A stretch of DNA of 64,000 bases from Buchnera aphidicola (Cinara cf. splendens/pseudotsugae 3390) (GCF_900698845.1 NZ_LR217692.1:124001-188000), one strand, 5' to 3'; numbered from the stretch's first letter, positions 29,634 to 40,475 are shown. Translations and numbers: made by a program. The notes: generated by a model from the sequence alone, not told the origin.

Positions 29634-30116
29634 AAATATAATCTCGTGTAAAAATCATTATTTAAGTTTGATTTATTTAAAATAGTGTTTTACTATATGT
29701 ATAAATTTTAATTGTAATAAATATTGTTATATTGATAGTAGTATTTTGATTGTATTATTATGAATGATATGAAAAATTTAGAATATAAATATTTTTATTA
29801 CTTTTATATATATACTGTTAATAGTCACATAAAATTTATTATGAGGTAATTAATAAATTGTATCATATTTTTTGTTTTTTTGCTTTTTAAAAATTAATTT
29901 ATTAAAAATATTACAAACGAAAGAATCTTTATATTAAATATTTTTTTGATTATGTTAAAATATGAGAATTTTTCTATTTTAGAATTTTTTATTTTTAAAT
30001 TAAAATATGTAATACTAATTGATTAATTGATAGAATTTTTTAATGAAGATTAATATATATATTATGTTTTCGTGAATTTTATTGAATAGTTTTTTTTATA
30101 TAATACGTGATACACA
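29634..30116. other. Spacer between pcnB and thrA
   Basis: 483 bases, very A/T-rich. I looked on the minus strand for a thrL-like peptide rich in Thr and Ile codons followed by an attenuator and found none; no other gene is visible. It must hold the thr operon promoter. Confidence 0.55.
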
Positions 30117-31343
30117 TTAATATTTTTTTTTAAAGAAAATGTTTTTTTTGTTCCATAGAAATAAAGTTTTTTTTAATTCGATTTTGTTTTCTATTCTAGA
30201 GCGAAGCGAAATAAGTTCTAGAGCTTGAAAAAAAATATTATTTTTCTTGGTTTCTTTGGTTTCATGGTTTTTTTTTTTTTCTATTTCTGTTTGTAAATTC
30301 CATATTTTTTCAATATTTATAAGGATATTTTTTGGAATTCCCAATAACAATGAATATTTTTTTAAAATATAATGAACAGAAACAGAATATGCTTTTAAAT
30401 ATTTTATGTTTTTTTTAATTAATAATATTTGTATTTTTTCCCTTAATGGGTACCAAAGTAGTGATGCAAATAAAAAAGAAGGACAGCGTATAGAGTGGTG
30501 TGAAGAATAAGAATCTACTTTTTTTAAACATGCAATAATGATATTTTGTAAAAATTTTGTGTTTTTTTTACTAAATTTATTTAATAAAAAAGGTAGTAAT
30601 GGATAAATTAAAGAATATTTTTTTAATCGCATGTATGTTAAATAACCATAACCTAAACAAAATAATTTGATAGATTCATTAAACAAGCGAGCTCGAGGAA
30701 TGTGTTTTAATAGTGCTGATAATTTAACTATTGGTGCTTCAGTTTCTCTATCAATATGCATGTGTAATTGTACAGAAAAACGAATTACTCTCAACATTCT
30801 TACTGGATCTTCTCTATAACGAGTTTCAGCATCACCTATAAGTCTGATTATTTTCATTTTTATATCTTTAATTCCACCAACGTAATCTCGAATACTAAAA
30901 TCTTGAATATTATAATACAATGCATTAATAGTCAAATCTCTTCTATATACATCTTCTTCAATTTTTCCAAAAGTATTATCAACTAATAACATTCCGCTAG
31001 TAGATTTTTTCATATTAGGATATGGTTTTTTTTTATCAGTATTGTTGTTTTTCGTTCTGAATGTTGATACTTCAATAATTTCACTTTTAAATATTAAATG
31101 CGCAATAATAAAGCGACGTCCTATTAATCGACAGTTTTTGAATAGTTTTCTAATTTCGTTAGGTTTTGCGTTAGTAGCAATATCAAAATCTTTAGGCTTT
31201 TTGCCTAACAATAAATCTCGGACTCCACCGCCCACTAAATACGCTTCGTATCCTGATTTACTTAATCTATACAATACTTTTATAGAATTTTTACTAATTT
31301 TTCTTTGAGATATATTGTTATTCTTTTTTATAATTAGCTTCAT
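30117..31343 (-). CDS. pcnB: Poly(A) polymerase I
   Basis: Adds 3' A tails that promote RNA decay; class II nucleotidyltransferase. It has 408 residues against about 465 in E. coli, shorter at the C-terminus. The N-terminal YEAYLVGGGVRDLLLGKKPKDFDIAT carries the GG motif and catalytic DxD; then NEIRKLFKNCRLIGRRF, IIEVSTFR, RRDLTINALYY, and EDPVRMLRVIRF. This distinguishes it from CCA-adding enzyme by close E. coli PcnB identity. The lysine-rich C-terminal region is divergent. folK and pan genes that follow pcnB in E. coli are absent. Confidence 0.95.
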   Translation of the reverse strand: MKLIIKKNNNISQRKISKNSIKVLYRLSKSGYEAYLVGGGVRDLLLGKKPKDFDIATNAKPNEIRKLFKNCRLIGRRFIIAHLIFKSEIIEVSTFRTKNNNTDKKKPYPNMKKSTSGMLLVDNTFGKIEEDVYRRDLTINALYYNIQDFSIRDYVGGIKDIKMKIIRLIGDAETRYREDPVRMLRVIRFSVQLHMHIDRETEAPIVKLSALLKHIPRARLFNESIKLFCLGYGYLTYMRLKKYSLIYPLLPFLLNKFSKKNTKFLQNIIIACLKKVDSYSSHHSIRCPSFLFASLLWYPLREKIQILLIKKNIKYLKAYSVSVHYILKKYSLLLGIPKNILINIEKIWNLQTEIEKKKNHETKETKKNNIFFQALELISLRSRIENKIELKKTLFLWNKKNIFFKKKY

Positions 31344-32065
31344 ATTTTAATATCGACGTTATTTTACGTTTATATATAGTTTTTTTTAAATTGATAGTAT
31401 TAATGATACATTAAAAAAATTTTGTTTTTTATATTTTATATATTTAAATAAGATATACATAAAATATATTTTTATGAACTATAAAATTTTTTAATATCAT
31501 CTTTATGTATAAAAATATATATAGTTAATCTTATTCAATACATACTTAATAAAAATATTTTTATAAAGTTAATATTAATAATATATTAACATAGAGTATA
31601 TTTATACACATAATGTTTAATTTGTGATTTATAAAATTTTTAGATTTTAAAATTCATTATTAACAAGATTTGCTAATTGCGTTATATTTTTGCGCATAGG
31701 TATCAGGATTTTACTCATGAATGTATAAATAATCATTCTTTTGTATATAACTATATTGACATTTTATATATATTTAATGTAATTATATTACTTTAATAAT
31801 CGCAGTAATTTTATATATAAGATATTTTTATAAATTACATACTTTATTAATATTTATTTTTATTGATATATAATAAATATTATTTTTGTATATTTCACAG
31901 AATATATTTTTGTCTGTAAAAATTTAATGGAATAAAGTATTTTATATAGAGTATAATAATTTTTGTGAATAATATTTTTATAAATTGACGTATACGAAAT
32001 ATATTCAATATGTAATCGCTTTTTATTTATCAACAAAAACTAAATAGTGTGATTGGGAAAAATAA
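31344..32065. other. 722-base spacer between divergent pcnB and truA
   Basis: Nearly all A/T. One block at about 31650-31735 has visibly higher GC and a 23-codon open frame on the minus strand (31647-31718), reported under findings. No tRNA or family-recognisable gene is present. In E. coli dksA and gluQ lie upstream of pcnB; nothing here resembles them. Confidence 0.5.
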
Positions 32066-32878
32066 ATGAATTTTGCATTGGGGGTGGAATATGATGGGAG
32101 TATGTATTTTGGTTGGCAAAAACAAAAATCAGTATCGACTATACAGGGATGTATAGAACAAGCTTTATCTAAAATAGCTAATTGTAAAATAAATGTATTT
32201 TGTGCTGGTAGAACGGATAAAGGAGTGCATGCTATGATGCAAATTGCTCATTTTAGTACTTCTGTTATTCGAAGTACTTCTGTTTGGTTAAAGGGTGTAA
32301 ATGCATTATTACCGCATAATATTACTGTGTTGTGGTTGCAAGAGATTAAGCTTGATTTTCATTCTAGGTTTTCAGCATTATCACGATCATATCGTTATAT
32401 AATTTTAAATCGTAATACGCGATCAAGTTTTTTAACTAAATATTATTTTTGTGTAAAAAATTCTTTAGATGTTAAAAATATGCAGATTAGTTCTAGGTGT
32501 TTGTTAGGTTTACATGATTTTACCGCCTTTAAGAGTAGTGGTTGCCAATCTTTTTCTCCATATAAAAATATAACTTCTTTAGTAATATATCGGGTGCATG
32601 ATTTTATAATTATTGATATTACTGCTAATTCTTTTTTATATCATATGGTTAGAAATATTGTTGGATCTTTAATTAAAGTAGGTTTATCAAAGCGTAACAT
32701 TTTTTGGATCAAAAGGATTTTAACTAATAAAAATATAAATAAAATTTATTCTACTGTTTCTTCTTCTGGATTATATTTTTTGTCTGCTACATATCCAGAT
32801 CATTATTTAATACCCAATAATCTTTATATGTATAAATATGAAGGTTTATTTCAACACCTTTTAAATAAGCGTTATTAA
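32066..32878 (+). CDS. truA: tRNA pseudouridine synthase A
   Basis: Forms pseudouridine at positions 38-40 of tRNA anticodon arms. It has 270 residues, as in E. coli. The catalytic aspartate is in CAGRTDKGVHA (near residue 53). LGVEYDGSMYFGWQKQ, FHSRFSALSRSYRYII, and FLYHMVRNIVGSLIKVG are typical. A GGGAAAA stretch precedes the ATG. It stands alone between long spacers. Confidence 0.97.
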   Translation: MNFALGVEYDGSMYFGWQKQKSVSTIQGCIEQALSKIANCKINVFCAGRTDKGVHAMMQIAHFSTSVIRSTSVWLKGVNALLPHNITVLWLQEIKLDFHSRFSALSRSYRYIILNRNTRSSFLTKYYFCVKNSLDVKNMQISSRCLLGLHDFTAFKSSGCQSFSPYKNITSLVIYRVHDFIIIDITANSFLYHMVRNIVGSLIKVGLSKRNIFWIKRILTNKNINKIYSTVSSSGLYFLSATYPDHYLIPNNLYMYKYEGLFQHLLNKRY

Positions 32879-33449
32879 TAATGTAATATTTTTATTAATT
32901 ACAGTGTTTTAATATTTAAATATTACATTTTATTGTTATTAACAGTACTTAAATTGTATATACTATTTTGACAAAGTTAATTGATTAAAAAAATTTATAT
33001 TTGTAAAAAACTTTTTATTGTTTATATCCATATATTTTATATATATGATATTATGGAAAACATTAAATTTTATTGTTTATTTTTCATGAAAATTTTTATT
33101 AATATTTTTTTTATTTTATCAATAATAATATACATGTAAATTTATAAATATTATTTTTATGCGTATTAATACATAATTTTTTTTGTTTAAATTGATTTTC
33201 TTGAATTTATAAAACACTGATAGTACATTGTGTTTGATTATAAATTAAACAATTTTGTTTATATAAATAGTGAATAAATATATTTATTTATGTTTATCAA
33301 ATTTTAACATAATAAAATATGTTACATAATAATATTCATATACTATATTTTTAATTTTATAATATTTTATGAACTAATATTTTTATTAAATATTTATTAA
33401 ACTGTATAAGATTTTTTACTTGTAGTTTTAGAGAAAATGAGATTTATGT
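32879..33449. other. Spacer between truA and secA
   Basis: 571 bases without a recognisable gene. It begins with a candidate terminator: ATGTAATATTT and its complement around a 26-base loop (32880-32929). It must also hold the secA promoter. No secM-like sequence is seen. Confidence 0.55.
32880..32929 (+). terminator. Candidate truA terminator
   Basis: A 12-bp perfect inverted repeat (32880-32891 with 32918-32929) begins two bases after the truA stop and is followed by TTATTGTTATT. The long loop and low GC make this tentative. Confidence 0.4.
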
Positions 33450-36041
33450 ATGTTAGGTAAAATAATTAATAATTTTTTTTTAAGTCGCAATGAACGTGTT
33501 TTAAAAAGTTTAAATGAACTTGTAGTTAAAATTAATATTCTAGAAAAAGATTTACTACAACTGAAAGATTATGATTTAAGAAAAAAAACAGATGAATTTA
33601 AATTACGATTAAAATATGGAGATACTCTTGATTCTTTACTTCCAGAAGCTTTTTCCGTAATTCGCGAAGCTAGTAAACGAGTTTTTGGAATGCGTCATTT
33701 TGATGTACAGATTTTGGGAGGAATTATTTTACATAGAAAAAGTATTGCTGAAATGCGTACAGGTGAAGGAAAAACATTAACTGCTACTTTACCGGCGTAT
33801 TTAAATGCTTTATTAGGTCTTGGTGTTCATATTGTTACAATGAATGATTATCTTGCGAATAGAGATGCAAATAAAAATCGTGTTTTGTTTGAATTCTTAG
33901 GGTTAAGTGTTGGAATTAATGTTTCTGGTATGTCACAAGAAGATAAAAAAATAGCGTATTTAGCAGATATTACGTATGGTACTAATCATGAATATGGTTT
34001 TGACTATTTACGAGATAATATGGTTTTTTGTAATAAACAAAAAGTACAAAGAAAACTGTATTTTGCTTTAGTTGATGAAGTTGATTCCATTCTAATTGAT
34101 GAAGCTCGTACACCTCTTGTAATTTCTGGCCCTATAGAAAACAGTGATTATTTATATAAAAAAATAAATTCTTTAGTTCCTTTTTTAATTCCTAAAAATA
34201 AAAAAAATTACAATGAAATTTGCAAAATAGGTGATTTTTATATAGATTATAAGCAACGTCAAATTCATTTAACTGAAACGGGATTGATTAAAATTGAGAA
34301 GTTATTAGTGAAACATAATCTTTTGCCTGAATCAGAATCATTATATTTATCTAAAAATATTTTTTTTATCCATCACATTCTTTTAGCTTTAAAAGCACAT
34401 TATATTTTTTTAAAAAATGTAGATTACCTTGTACAAAACAATAAGATAATTATTGTAGACGAACATACAGGAAGAATTATGTCCGGGAGAAGATGGTCTG
34501 ATGGGCTACACCAAGCAGTAGAAGCAAAAGAAAAAGTAGTGATACATCATGATAATCAAACTTTAGCATCCATTACATTACAGAATTATTTTCGATTATA
34601 TTCTAAATTATCAGGTATGACGGGTACTGCTGCAACAGAAGCGTGTGAATTTAATTCGATTTATAGCCTGGACACTGTCGTTATTCCTACTAATAAACCT
34701 ATGATTCGTAATGATATGTCTGATTTAATATACCTGTCTGAATCTGATAAAATTAACGCAATTATATCGGACATACAGAATTGCGTAAAACGTAAACAAC
34801 CCGTATTAGTAGGTACTGTTTCCATCGAAAAATCTGAAAAAATTTCTAAAATATTAAAAAAAATTAATATTCAACATAATGTTTTAAATGCTAAAATGCA
34901 TTCTAAAGAAGCAGTAATCATATCTCGTGCTGGAGAACCACAAGCTGTTACTATTGCAACTAACATGGCTGGTCGAGGTACTGATATTGTTTTAGGAGGA
35001 ATGCAATGTGAAATAAGAAAAAAAAACCATATTGTAAATAAAAATAATGTATTGCAGGAATCTTGGAAGAAAAAAAATAATTTAGTTCTTAAATCTGGAG
35101 GTTTACATATTATTGGAACTGAAAGGCATGATTCGAGAAGGATAGACAATCAATTAAGAGGACGATCTGGTAGACAGGGAGATCCAGGTTCATCAAGATT
35201 TTATTTATCACTAGACGACAATTTGATTCGTTTATTTGCTTCTGACAATATTATTAGTTTTATTAAAACTATTGGCATGAAAAAAGGACAATCTATTGAA
35301 CATCCTTGGTTAAATTCTGCAATTGAAAGAGCTCAGAAAAAAGTAGAAAATCAAAATTTTGATACAAGAAAACAATTATTAGAGTATGATAACGTTATTA
35401 ATGAACAACGTGAAGTTATATATCAAGAAAGAAATAAATTAATTAATACGTCAAATATTCACGATCATATTTTGAATATCTTAAAAGATAGAATCAAATT
35501 TTGTATTAAACAATATATTTCTGGAAATACGGTTAATCAAGATAGTTTTATAGCCTTAGAAAAGGAGTTAAAAAATAATTTTTATTTTATTAAATCAATT
35601 AATAAATTTTTAGAACACGATACTACATTATATGATAATGTAGATAGATTAATTGATTTAATTGTAACTACAATACAGTTTAGTTATAGTAAAAATACTT
35701 CTTTAGTATCTAAAAAATGTTCTAACATGATTGAAAAATCAGTAATGCTACAAATACTAGATATTTTTTGGGTAGAACATTTAAACTCGGTAGATTTTTT
35801 GAGACAAAGTATTCATTTACGAGGGTATGCACAACAAGATCCTCAACAAGAATATAAAAGAGAATCATTTTTTATGTTTCAGTCAATGTTAGAATCAATA
35901 AAAAATAATGTAATAAAAAGTTTAGTGAATATTTTTTATGTAGATTTTGAACAAAAAAAAAATATATATATGCATGTGATTGGTTGTAAAGATTATAATG
36001 AATTTCATTTATTAATTATGAAATCTATTAAAATAACCTGA
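33450..36041 (+). CDS. secA: Protein translocase ATPase SecA
   Basis: Motor that drives preproteins through SecYEG. It has 863 residues against 901 in E. coli. Walker A MRTGEGKT (near residue 104), Walker B DEVDSILIDEARTP, TNMAGRGTDIVLGG, GTERHDSRRIDNQLRGRSGRQGD and the helical-scaffold/wing region through LRQSIHLRGYAQQDPQQEYKRES are complete. The C-terminal linker and zinc-binding motif (E. coli CPCGSGKKYKQCH) are missing; the protein ends shortly after the region corresponding to E. coli residue 840. That tail binds SecB and lipids, so a SecB-independent export pathway is implied. The start ATG 33450 gives MLGKIINNFFLSRNERV, as in the family. Confidence 0.98.
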   Translation: MLGKIINNFFLSRNERVLKSLNELVVKINILEKDLLQLKDYDLRKKTDEFKLRLKYGDTLDSLLPEAFSVIREASKRVFGMRHFDVQILGGIILHRKSIAEMRTGEGKTLTATLPAYLNALLGLGVHIVTMNDYLANRDANKNRVLFEFLGLSVGINVSGMSQEDKKIAYLADITYGTNHEYGFDYLRDNMVFCNKQKVQRKLYFALVDEVDSILIDEARTPLVISGPIENSDYLYKKINSLVPFLIPKNKKNYNEICKIGDFYIDYKQRQIHLTETGLIKIEKLLVKHNLLPESESLYLSKNIFFIHHILLALKAHYIFLKNVDYLVQNNKIIIVDEHTGRIMSGRRWSDGLHQAVEAKEKVVIHHDNQTLASITLQNYFRLYSKLSGMTGTAATEACEFNSIYSLDTVVIPTNKPMIRNDMSDLIYLSESDKINAIISDIQNCVKRKQPVLVGTVSIEKSEKISKILKKINIQHNVLNAKMHSKEAVIISRAGEPQAVTIATNMAGRGTDIVLGGMQCEIRKKNHIVNKNNVLQESWKKKNNLVLKSGGLHIIGTERHDSRRIDNQLRGRSGRQGDPGSSRFYLSLDDNLIRLFASDNIISFIKTIGMKKGQSIEHPWLNSAIERAQKKVENQNFDTRKQLLEYDNVINEQREVIYQERNKLINTSNIHDHILNILKDRIKFCIKQYISGNTVNQDSFIALEKELKNNFYFIKSINKFLEHDTTLYDNVDRLIDLIVTTIQFSYSKNTSLVSKKCSNMIEKSVMLQILDIFWVEHLNSVDFLRQSIHLRGYAQQDPQQEYKRESFFMFQSMLESIKNNVIKSLVNIFYVDFEQKKNIYMHVIGCKDYNEFHLLIMKSIKIT

Positions 36042-36558
36042 TTATATGAAAATTTATACGTTATAATTATTTTATTTATACTATACATGTGTGCACTTTT
36101 TTTGTATTATTATTATTTTCAGTAATTTTTTTGATAATATATGTATAAAAGTATTTAATGTATTTAAACAAACATATAATTTATAAATAAAAATAAAAAT
36201 TTTTATTTTTTAAATTTAGATGTTTTTGTTTTTTAAAATATTTTATATTTATGTATTTTATGCTGATAATTGTGTATATTTTGAATATGCATATTTATAT
36301 AAATACATAAACTATAACATAATTATGTATAATAAATCTTTTTAATATACAAACATATTTTTACATAAATAAAAACTCTTATTTAAATAAAATATATTGT
36401 ATGATAAATGAAATTTGTATTATTTTAAATATAAATGTTATTGAATATATACTATATTATATTTTATATTATAACAAATTAAATAGACAAAAAATTATTA
36501 AAATTATTTCAAATGATTAAATTATTATTATGTAGTTATTTTAAAGGTTTGTAAAAGT
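36042..36558. other. Spacer between secA and aceE
   Basis: 517 bases of A/T-rich sequence with no recognisable gene. The ace operon promoter should be here; I see many TATAAT-like stretches and cannot choose one. No pdhR gene is present. Confidence 0.55.
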
Positions 36559-39219
36559 ATGTCAAAAAATATTCTTAAAGATATCGATCCTATTGAAACA
36601 TCTGAATGGATAGATTCTATTGAATCTGTATGCAAAAGATATGGTATAACACGAGTTCATTTTTTAATAAATAAAATTTTGAATTCACAAATGTTACAAA
36701 ATACTAATATTCATAAAAATATTTTTTCTGATTTCATAAATACTATTCATGTTAATCAAGAACCAAAATATCCTGGAAATATTAAAATAGAAAAAAAAAT
36801 TTGTTCAGTAGTGCGATGGAATGCAATTATGATGGTTTTGCGAGCTTCTAAGAAAAATTTAGATTTAGGGGGACATATTTCTTCTTTCCAATCATCTGCC
36901 ATGATTTATGAAGTTTGTTTTAATCATTTTTTTCGTGCTTATAATGATTATGATAGTGGTGATTTAATTTATTTTCAAGGACATATATCTCCGGGTATTT
37001 ATTCGCGGGCATTTTTGGAAAATAGGATAACAGAAGAACAATTAGATAATTTTAGACAAGAAACTAATGGAAAAGGATTGTCTTCGTATCCACATCCTAA
37101 ACTAATGCCTGATTTTTGGCAATTTCCTACAGTTTCAATGGGTTTAAGTGCTGTTTCATCTATTTATCAAGCAAAATTTTTAAAATATTTATATAATAGA
37201 AATTTAAAAGATACTTCCAAACAAACCGTGTATGTTTTTTTGGGAGATGGTGAAATGGATGAGCCTGAATCTAAAGGAGCTATTACGATTGCTGCTCGAG
37301 AAAAATTAGATAATTTAATATTTGTTATTAATTGTAATTTACAAAGATTAGATGGACCTGTTTACGGCAATGGAAAAATTATCAATGAACTAAGTAATTT
37401 TTTTGTAGGTGCTGGATGGCATGTTATTAAAGTACTTTGGGGAAGCGGATGGGACAATTTATTAAAACAAGATGTATCAGGATGTTTAAAACAATTAATG
37501 AATGAAACGATAGATGGTGATTATCAAACTTTTAGATCTAAAAATGGCGCTTATATTCGAAAATATTTTTTTGGTAAATACGCAGAAACAAAAAAACTAG
37601 TTGATAATATGACCGATGATGATATTTGGAGATTAACATTAGGTGGTCATGATTTCAAAAAATTATATTCTGCTTTTCATGCAGCTAAATTAATAAAAGA
37701 TAAACCGGTAGTTATATTAATTCATACAATTAAAGGTTATGGTTTAGGGAGTATTGCTGAAGGAAAAAATATTGCGCACCAAGTTAAAAGCTTAAATATT
37801 CAAGATATTCAACATCTGAAAAAACAATTAAAAATCAAAATAGATTCACAAGATCTACAAAAATTGCCATACGTGAAATTTTCTTCAGGTTCTGTAGAAT
37901 ATCGATATTTGCATGCTCAAAGAAAAAAATTACATGGCTATGTTCCTTTTCGATTAAAGAATTTTTCTAGAGATCTAATAATACCTTCATTAGAAGAGTT
38001 TCGTTACTTATTAAATAAACAAGATAGACCTATATCTACTACTGTTGCTTTTGTACGCATTCTAAATACACTTTTAAAAAATGCTTATATAAAAAATAGA
38101 ATTGTACCTATTATAGCTGATGAAGCGCGTACTTTTGGTATGGAAGGTTTGTTTCGTCAGATTGGTATTTATAATTGTCAAGGACAAAAATATACACCCG
38201 CAGATAAAGATCAAATTTTTTATTACAGAGAAGATACTAATGGTCAAATTTTGCAAGAAGGTATTAATGAATTAGGAGCGGGTTCTTCATGGCTAGCTGC
38301 AGCAACTTCATATAGTACTAATAATTTTCCTATGATACCATTTTATATTTATTACTCTATGTTTGGTTTTCAAAGAATCGGAGATTTTTTGTGGTCATGT
38401 GGAGATCAACAAGCAAGAGGATTTTTAATTGGCGCAACATCTGGAAAAAGCACATTAAATGGAGAAGGCTTACAACATGCAGATGGACATAGTCATGTTT
38501 TATCTTCAACTATACCTAATTGTATTTCTTATGATCCTACTTATAGTTATGAATTAGCTGTTATTGTACAATCTGGTTTAGAGCGTATGTATGGAGAAAA
38601 ACAAGAGAATATTTTTTATTATATTACCACTATAAATGAAAATTATGTTATGCCTAACATGTCTTATGATATGATAGAAGGGATTTGTAAAGGTATTTAT
38701 AAACTGAAGACATATTCTGGAAATGCGGGTCATATACAATTACTAGGTTCTGGGGCTATTTTACGATGTGTTGAAAAAGCTGCTAAATTTTTATTATCTG
38801 AATATCAAATTGGTTCTGATATTTACAGTGTAACATCTTTTACAGAGTTAGCACGTGATGGTCAAGATTGTGTAAGATGGAATATGTTACATCCTTTAAA
38901 GAAAAAAAAAATACCATATATTACTTCAATAATGAATGAAGAACCTGTTGTCGCAGCTACTGATTATATGAAAATTTTTGCAGAACAGATTCGAGCGTAT
39001 GTACCTTCAAAAATCTTTCACGTGTTAGGATCAGATGGATACGGTAGATCTGATAGTCGAAAAAATTTACGTGATTTTTTTGAAATTAGTACATCTTATA
39101 TTATAAGTGCAGCTTTAGATGCATTAATTCAACAAGGAAAAATGGATACAGTAATATTAGTTGATGCTTTAAAGAAATTAAATATTATTTCCGATAAACC
39201 AAATCCTAGGCTCACATAA
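36559..39219 (+). CDS. aceE: Pyruvate dehydrogenase E1 component
   Basis: Thiamine-diphosphate E1 of the pyruvate dehydrogenase complex; decarboxylates pyruvate and acetylates the lipoyl group of E2. It has 886 residues (E. coli 887). The homodimeric E1 signature is present: GGHISSFQSSA, YFQGHISPGIYSRAF, the ThDP motif GDGEMDEPES...NCNLQ, IADEARTFGMEGLFRQ, and GATSGKSTLNGEGLQHADGHSH. An AAAGG ribosome-binding site precedes the ATG. aceF starts 11 bases downstream. It is the first gene of the PDH operon. Confidence 0.98.
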   Translation: MSKNILKDIDPIETSEWIDSIESVCKRYGITRVHFLINKILNSQMLQNTNIHKNIFSDFINTIHVNQEPKYPGNIKIEKKICSVVRWNAIMMVLRASKKNLDLGGHISSFQSSAMIYEVCFNHFFRAYNDYDSGDLIYFQGHISPGIYSRAFLENRITEEQLDNFRQETNGKGLSSYPHPKLMPDFWQFPTVSMGLSAVSSIYQAKFLKYLYNRNLKDTSKQTVYVFLGDGEMDEPESKGAITIAAREKLDNLIFVINCNLQRLDGPVYGNGKIINELSNFFVGAGWHVIKVLWGSGWDNLLKQDVSGCLKQLMNETIDGDYQTFRSKNGAYIRKYFFGKYAETKKLVDNMTDDDIWRLTLGGHDFKKLYSAFHAAKLIKDKPVVILIHTIKGYGLGSIAEGKNIAHQVKSLNIQDIQHLKKQLKIKIDSQDLQKLPYVKFSSGSVEYRYLHAQRKKLHGYVPFRLKNFSRDLIIPSLEEFRYLLNKQDRPISTTVAFVRILNTLLKNAYIKNRIVPIIADEARTFGMEGLFRQIGIYNCQGQKYTPADKDQIFYYREDTNGQILQEGINELGAGSSWLAAATSYSTNNFPMIPFYIYYSMFGFQRIGDFLWSCGDQQARGFLIGATSGKSTLNGEGLQHADGHSHVLSSTIPNCISYDPTYSYELAVIVQSGLERMYGEKQENIFYYITTINENYVMPNMSYDMIEGICKGIYKLKTYSGNAGHIQLLGSGAILRCVEKAAKFLLSEYQIGSDIYSVTSFTELARDGQDCVRWNMLHPLKKKKIPYITSIMNEEPVVAATDYMKIFAEQIRAYVPSKIFHVLGSDGYGRSDSRKNLRDFFEISTSYIISAALDALIQQGKMDTVILVDALKKLNIISDKPNPRLT

Positions 39220-39230
39220 GAGGTGATATA

Positions 39231-40475
39231 GTGGACATAGAAGTATGTATGCCAGATATTGGAATGAAATGTGCAGAAGTAATTGAAATTTTAGTACAAG
39301 TAGGGGATAAGGTTATTAAAGAAGACGGACTAGTTTCTGTTGAAAGTCATAAATCTGTTTTAGAAATACCTTCCCCTGTTTCTGGAATTATTAAAAAAAT
39401 TTATATTAAAATAGGAGATACGGTATCTGTAAATAAATTAATGATGACCATCGTAGAAAGTTGTTATAAAAATAATTTGATTAAAAATAATGAAATTAAT
39501 AACAATTGTGTTGTTAATTCTAATGATCAATTAAATACTAATAACAGCATTAATTCTGATAATAATTATCAGGATAAGGAAATTTATGCATCTCCGATAG
39601 TGCGTCGTATGGCTAGGAAATTAAGTATCAACTTATTAGATGTTGAAGGAAGCGGAAGAAAAGAGCGCGTAACTAAAGAGGATATAGAAAAATACAATAT
39701 TGCTCATAATGATATCAGTGTATATAATACTAAAGATGTTTTAGTAAAACAAGATAACTTAAACAATAAAAATGATGATCCAGAATATCAGTTATTAACC
39801 GGAATTCAGAAAATTTCTGGAAGTAGGTTATTAAATAATTGGAAAAATATTCCGCATGTTACTCAATTTGATGAAACAGATATCACTGAGTTAGAGGATT
39901 TTAGGAAATTATATAACTCTCGTAATTTAGCAAATAAAAATTTTCAAAAAATTTCACTGCTATCGTTTATAGTAAAATCTATTGTGCATGTTTTATTAAA
40001 ATATCCTAGATTTAATAGTATCTTAGATGTTAATAAAAATAGTATTATTTTAAACAAAAATATTAATATCGGTATAGCTGTAGATACGCAAGATGGCTTG
40101 TTAGTCCCTGTTCTAAAAAATTTAAAATATAAAAATATTAGTGAAATATCATACGAGATATTTAATCTAGCTCATAAAGCAAAAAATAATCAGTTGAGCG
40201 TTTTGGAAATGCAAGGTGGTGGTTTTACTATTTCCAGTTTAGGAGGAATTGGAGGAACTGGCTTTACTCCTATTATTAACGCACCTGAATCTTGTATTCT
40301 CGGCATATCTAAAGCAACAATAAAACCTATTTGGATTAATAATAAATTTAGTCCTCGTTTGATGCTTCCTTTTTCTTTGTCATACGACCATCGTGTAATT
40401 GATGGAGCTGATGGAGCACGTTTTACAAATTTTTTAGGTCTTTTATTGTCTGACATTAGAAATTTATTAGTATAG
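39231..40475 (+). CDS. aceF: Dihydrolipoyl acetyltransferase (E2), single lipoyl domain
   Basis: Core of pyruvate dehydrogenase; transfers acetyl from lipoate to CoA. It has 414 residues against 630 in E. coli because there is only one lipoyl domain (1-75, lysine in VESHKSVLEIPSP). An asparagine-rich linker (about 80-115) follows, then the E1/E3-binding domain (SPIVRRMARKLSI...GRKERVTKEDIE), a second linker, and the catalytic domain (from about 190) with DGLLVPVLKN, GGTGFTPIINAPE and active-site DHRVIDGADGARF. The start is GTG after an AGAGGTGAT stretch. The single-lipoyl form is known in Buchnera, so this is reduction rather than decay. Confidence 0.97.
   Translation: MDIEVCMPDIGMKCAEVIEILVQVGDKVIKEDGLVSVESHKSVLEIPSPVSGIIKKIYIKIGDTVSVNKLMMTIVESCYKNNLIKNNEINNNCVVNSNDQLNTNNSINSDNNYQDKEIYASPIVRRMARKLSINLLDVEGSGRKERVTKEDIEKYNIAHNDISVYNTKDVLVKQDNLNNKNDDPEYQLLTGIQKISGSRLLNNWKNIPHVTQFDETDITELEDFRKLYNSRNLANKNFQKISLLSFIVKSIVHVLLKYPRFNSILDVNKNSIILNKNINIGIAVDTQDGLLVPVLKNLKYKNISEISYEIFNLAHKAKNNQLSVLEMQGGGFTISSLGGIGGTGFTPIINAPESCILGISKATIKPIWINNKFSPRLMLPFSLSYDHRVIDGADGARFTNFLGLLLSDIRNLLV

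Noticed and set aside
29634..29760. A possible thr attenuator upstream of thrA
   Set aside because: No Thr/Ile-rich leader peptide and no pair of competing stems could be found.
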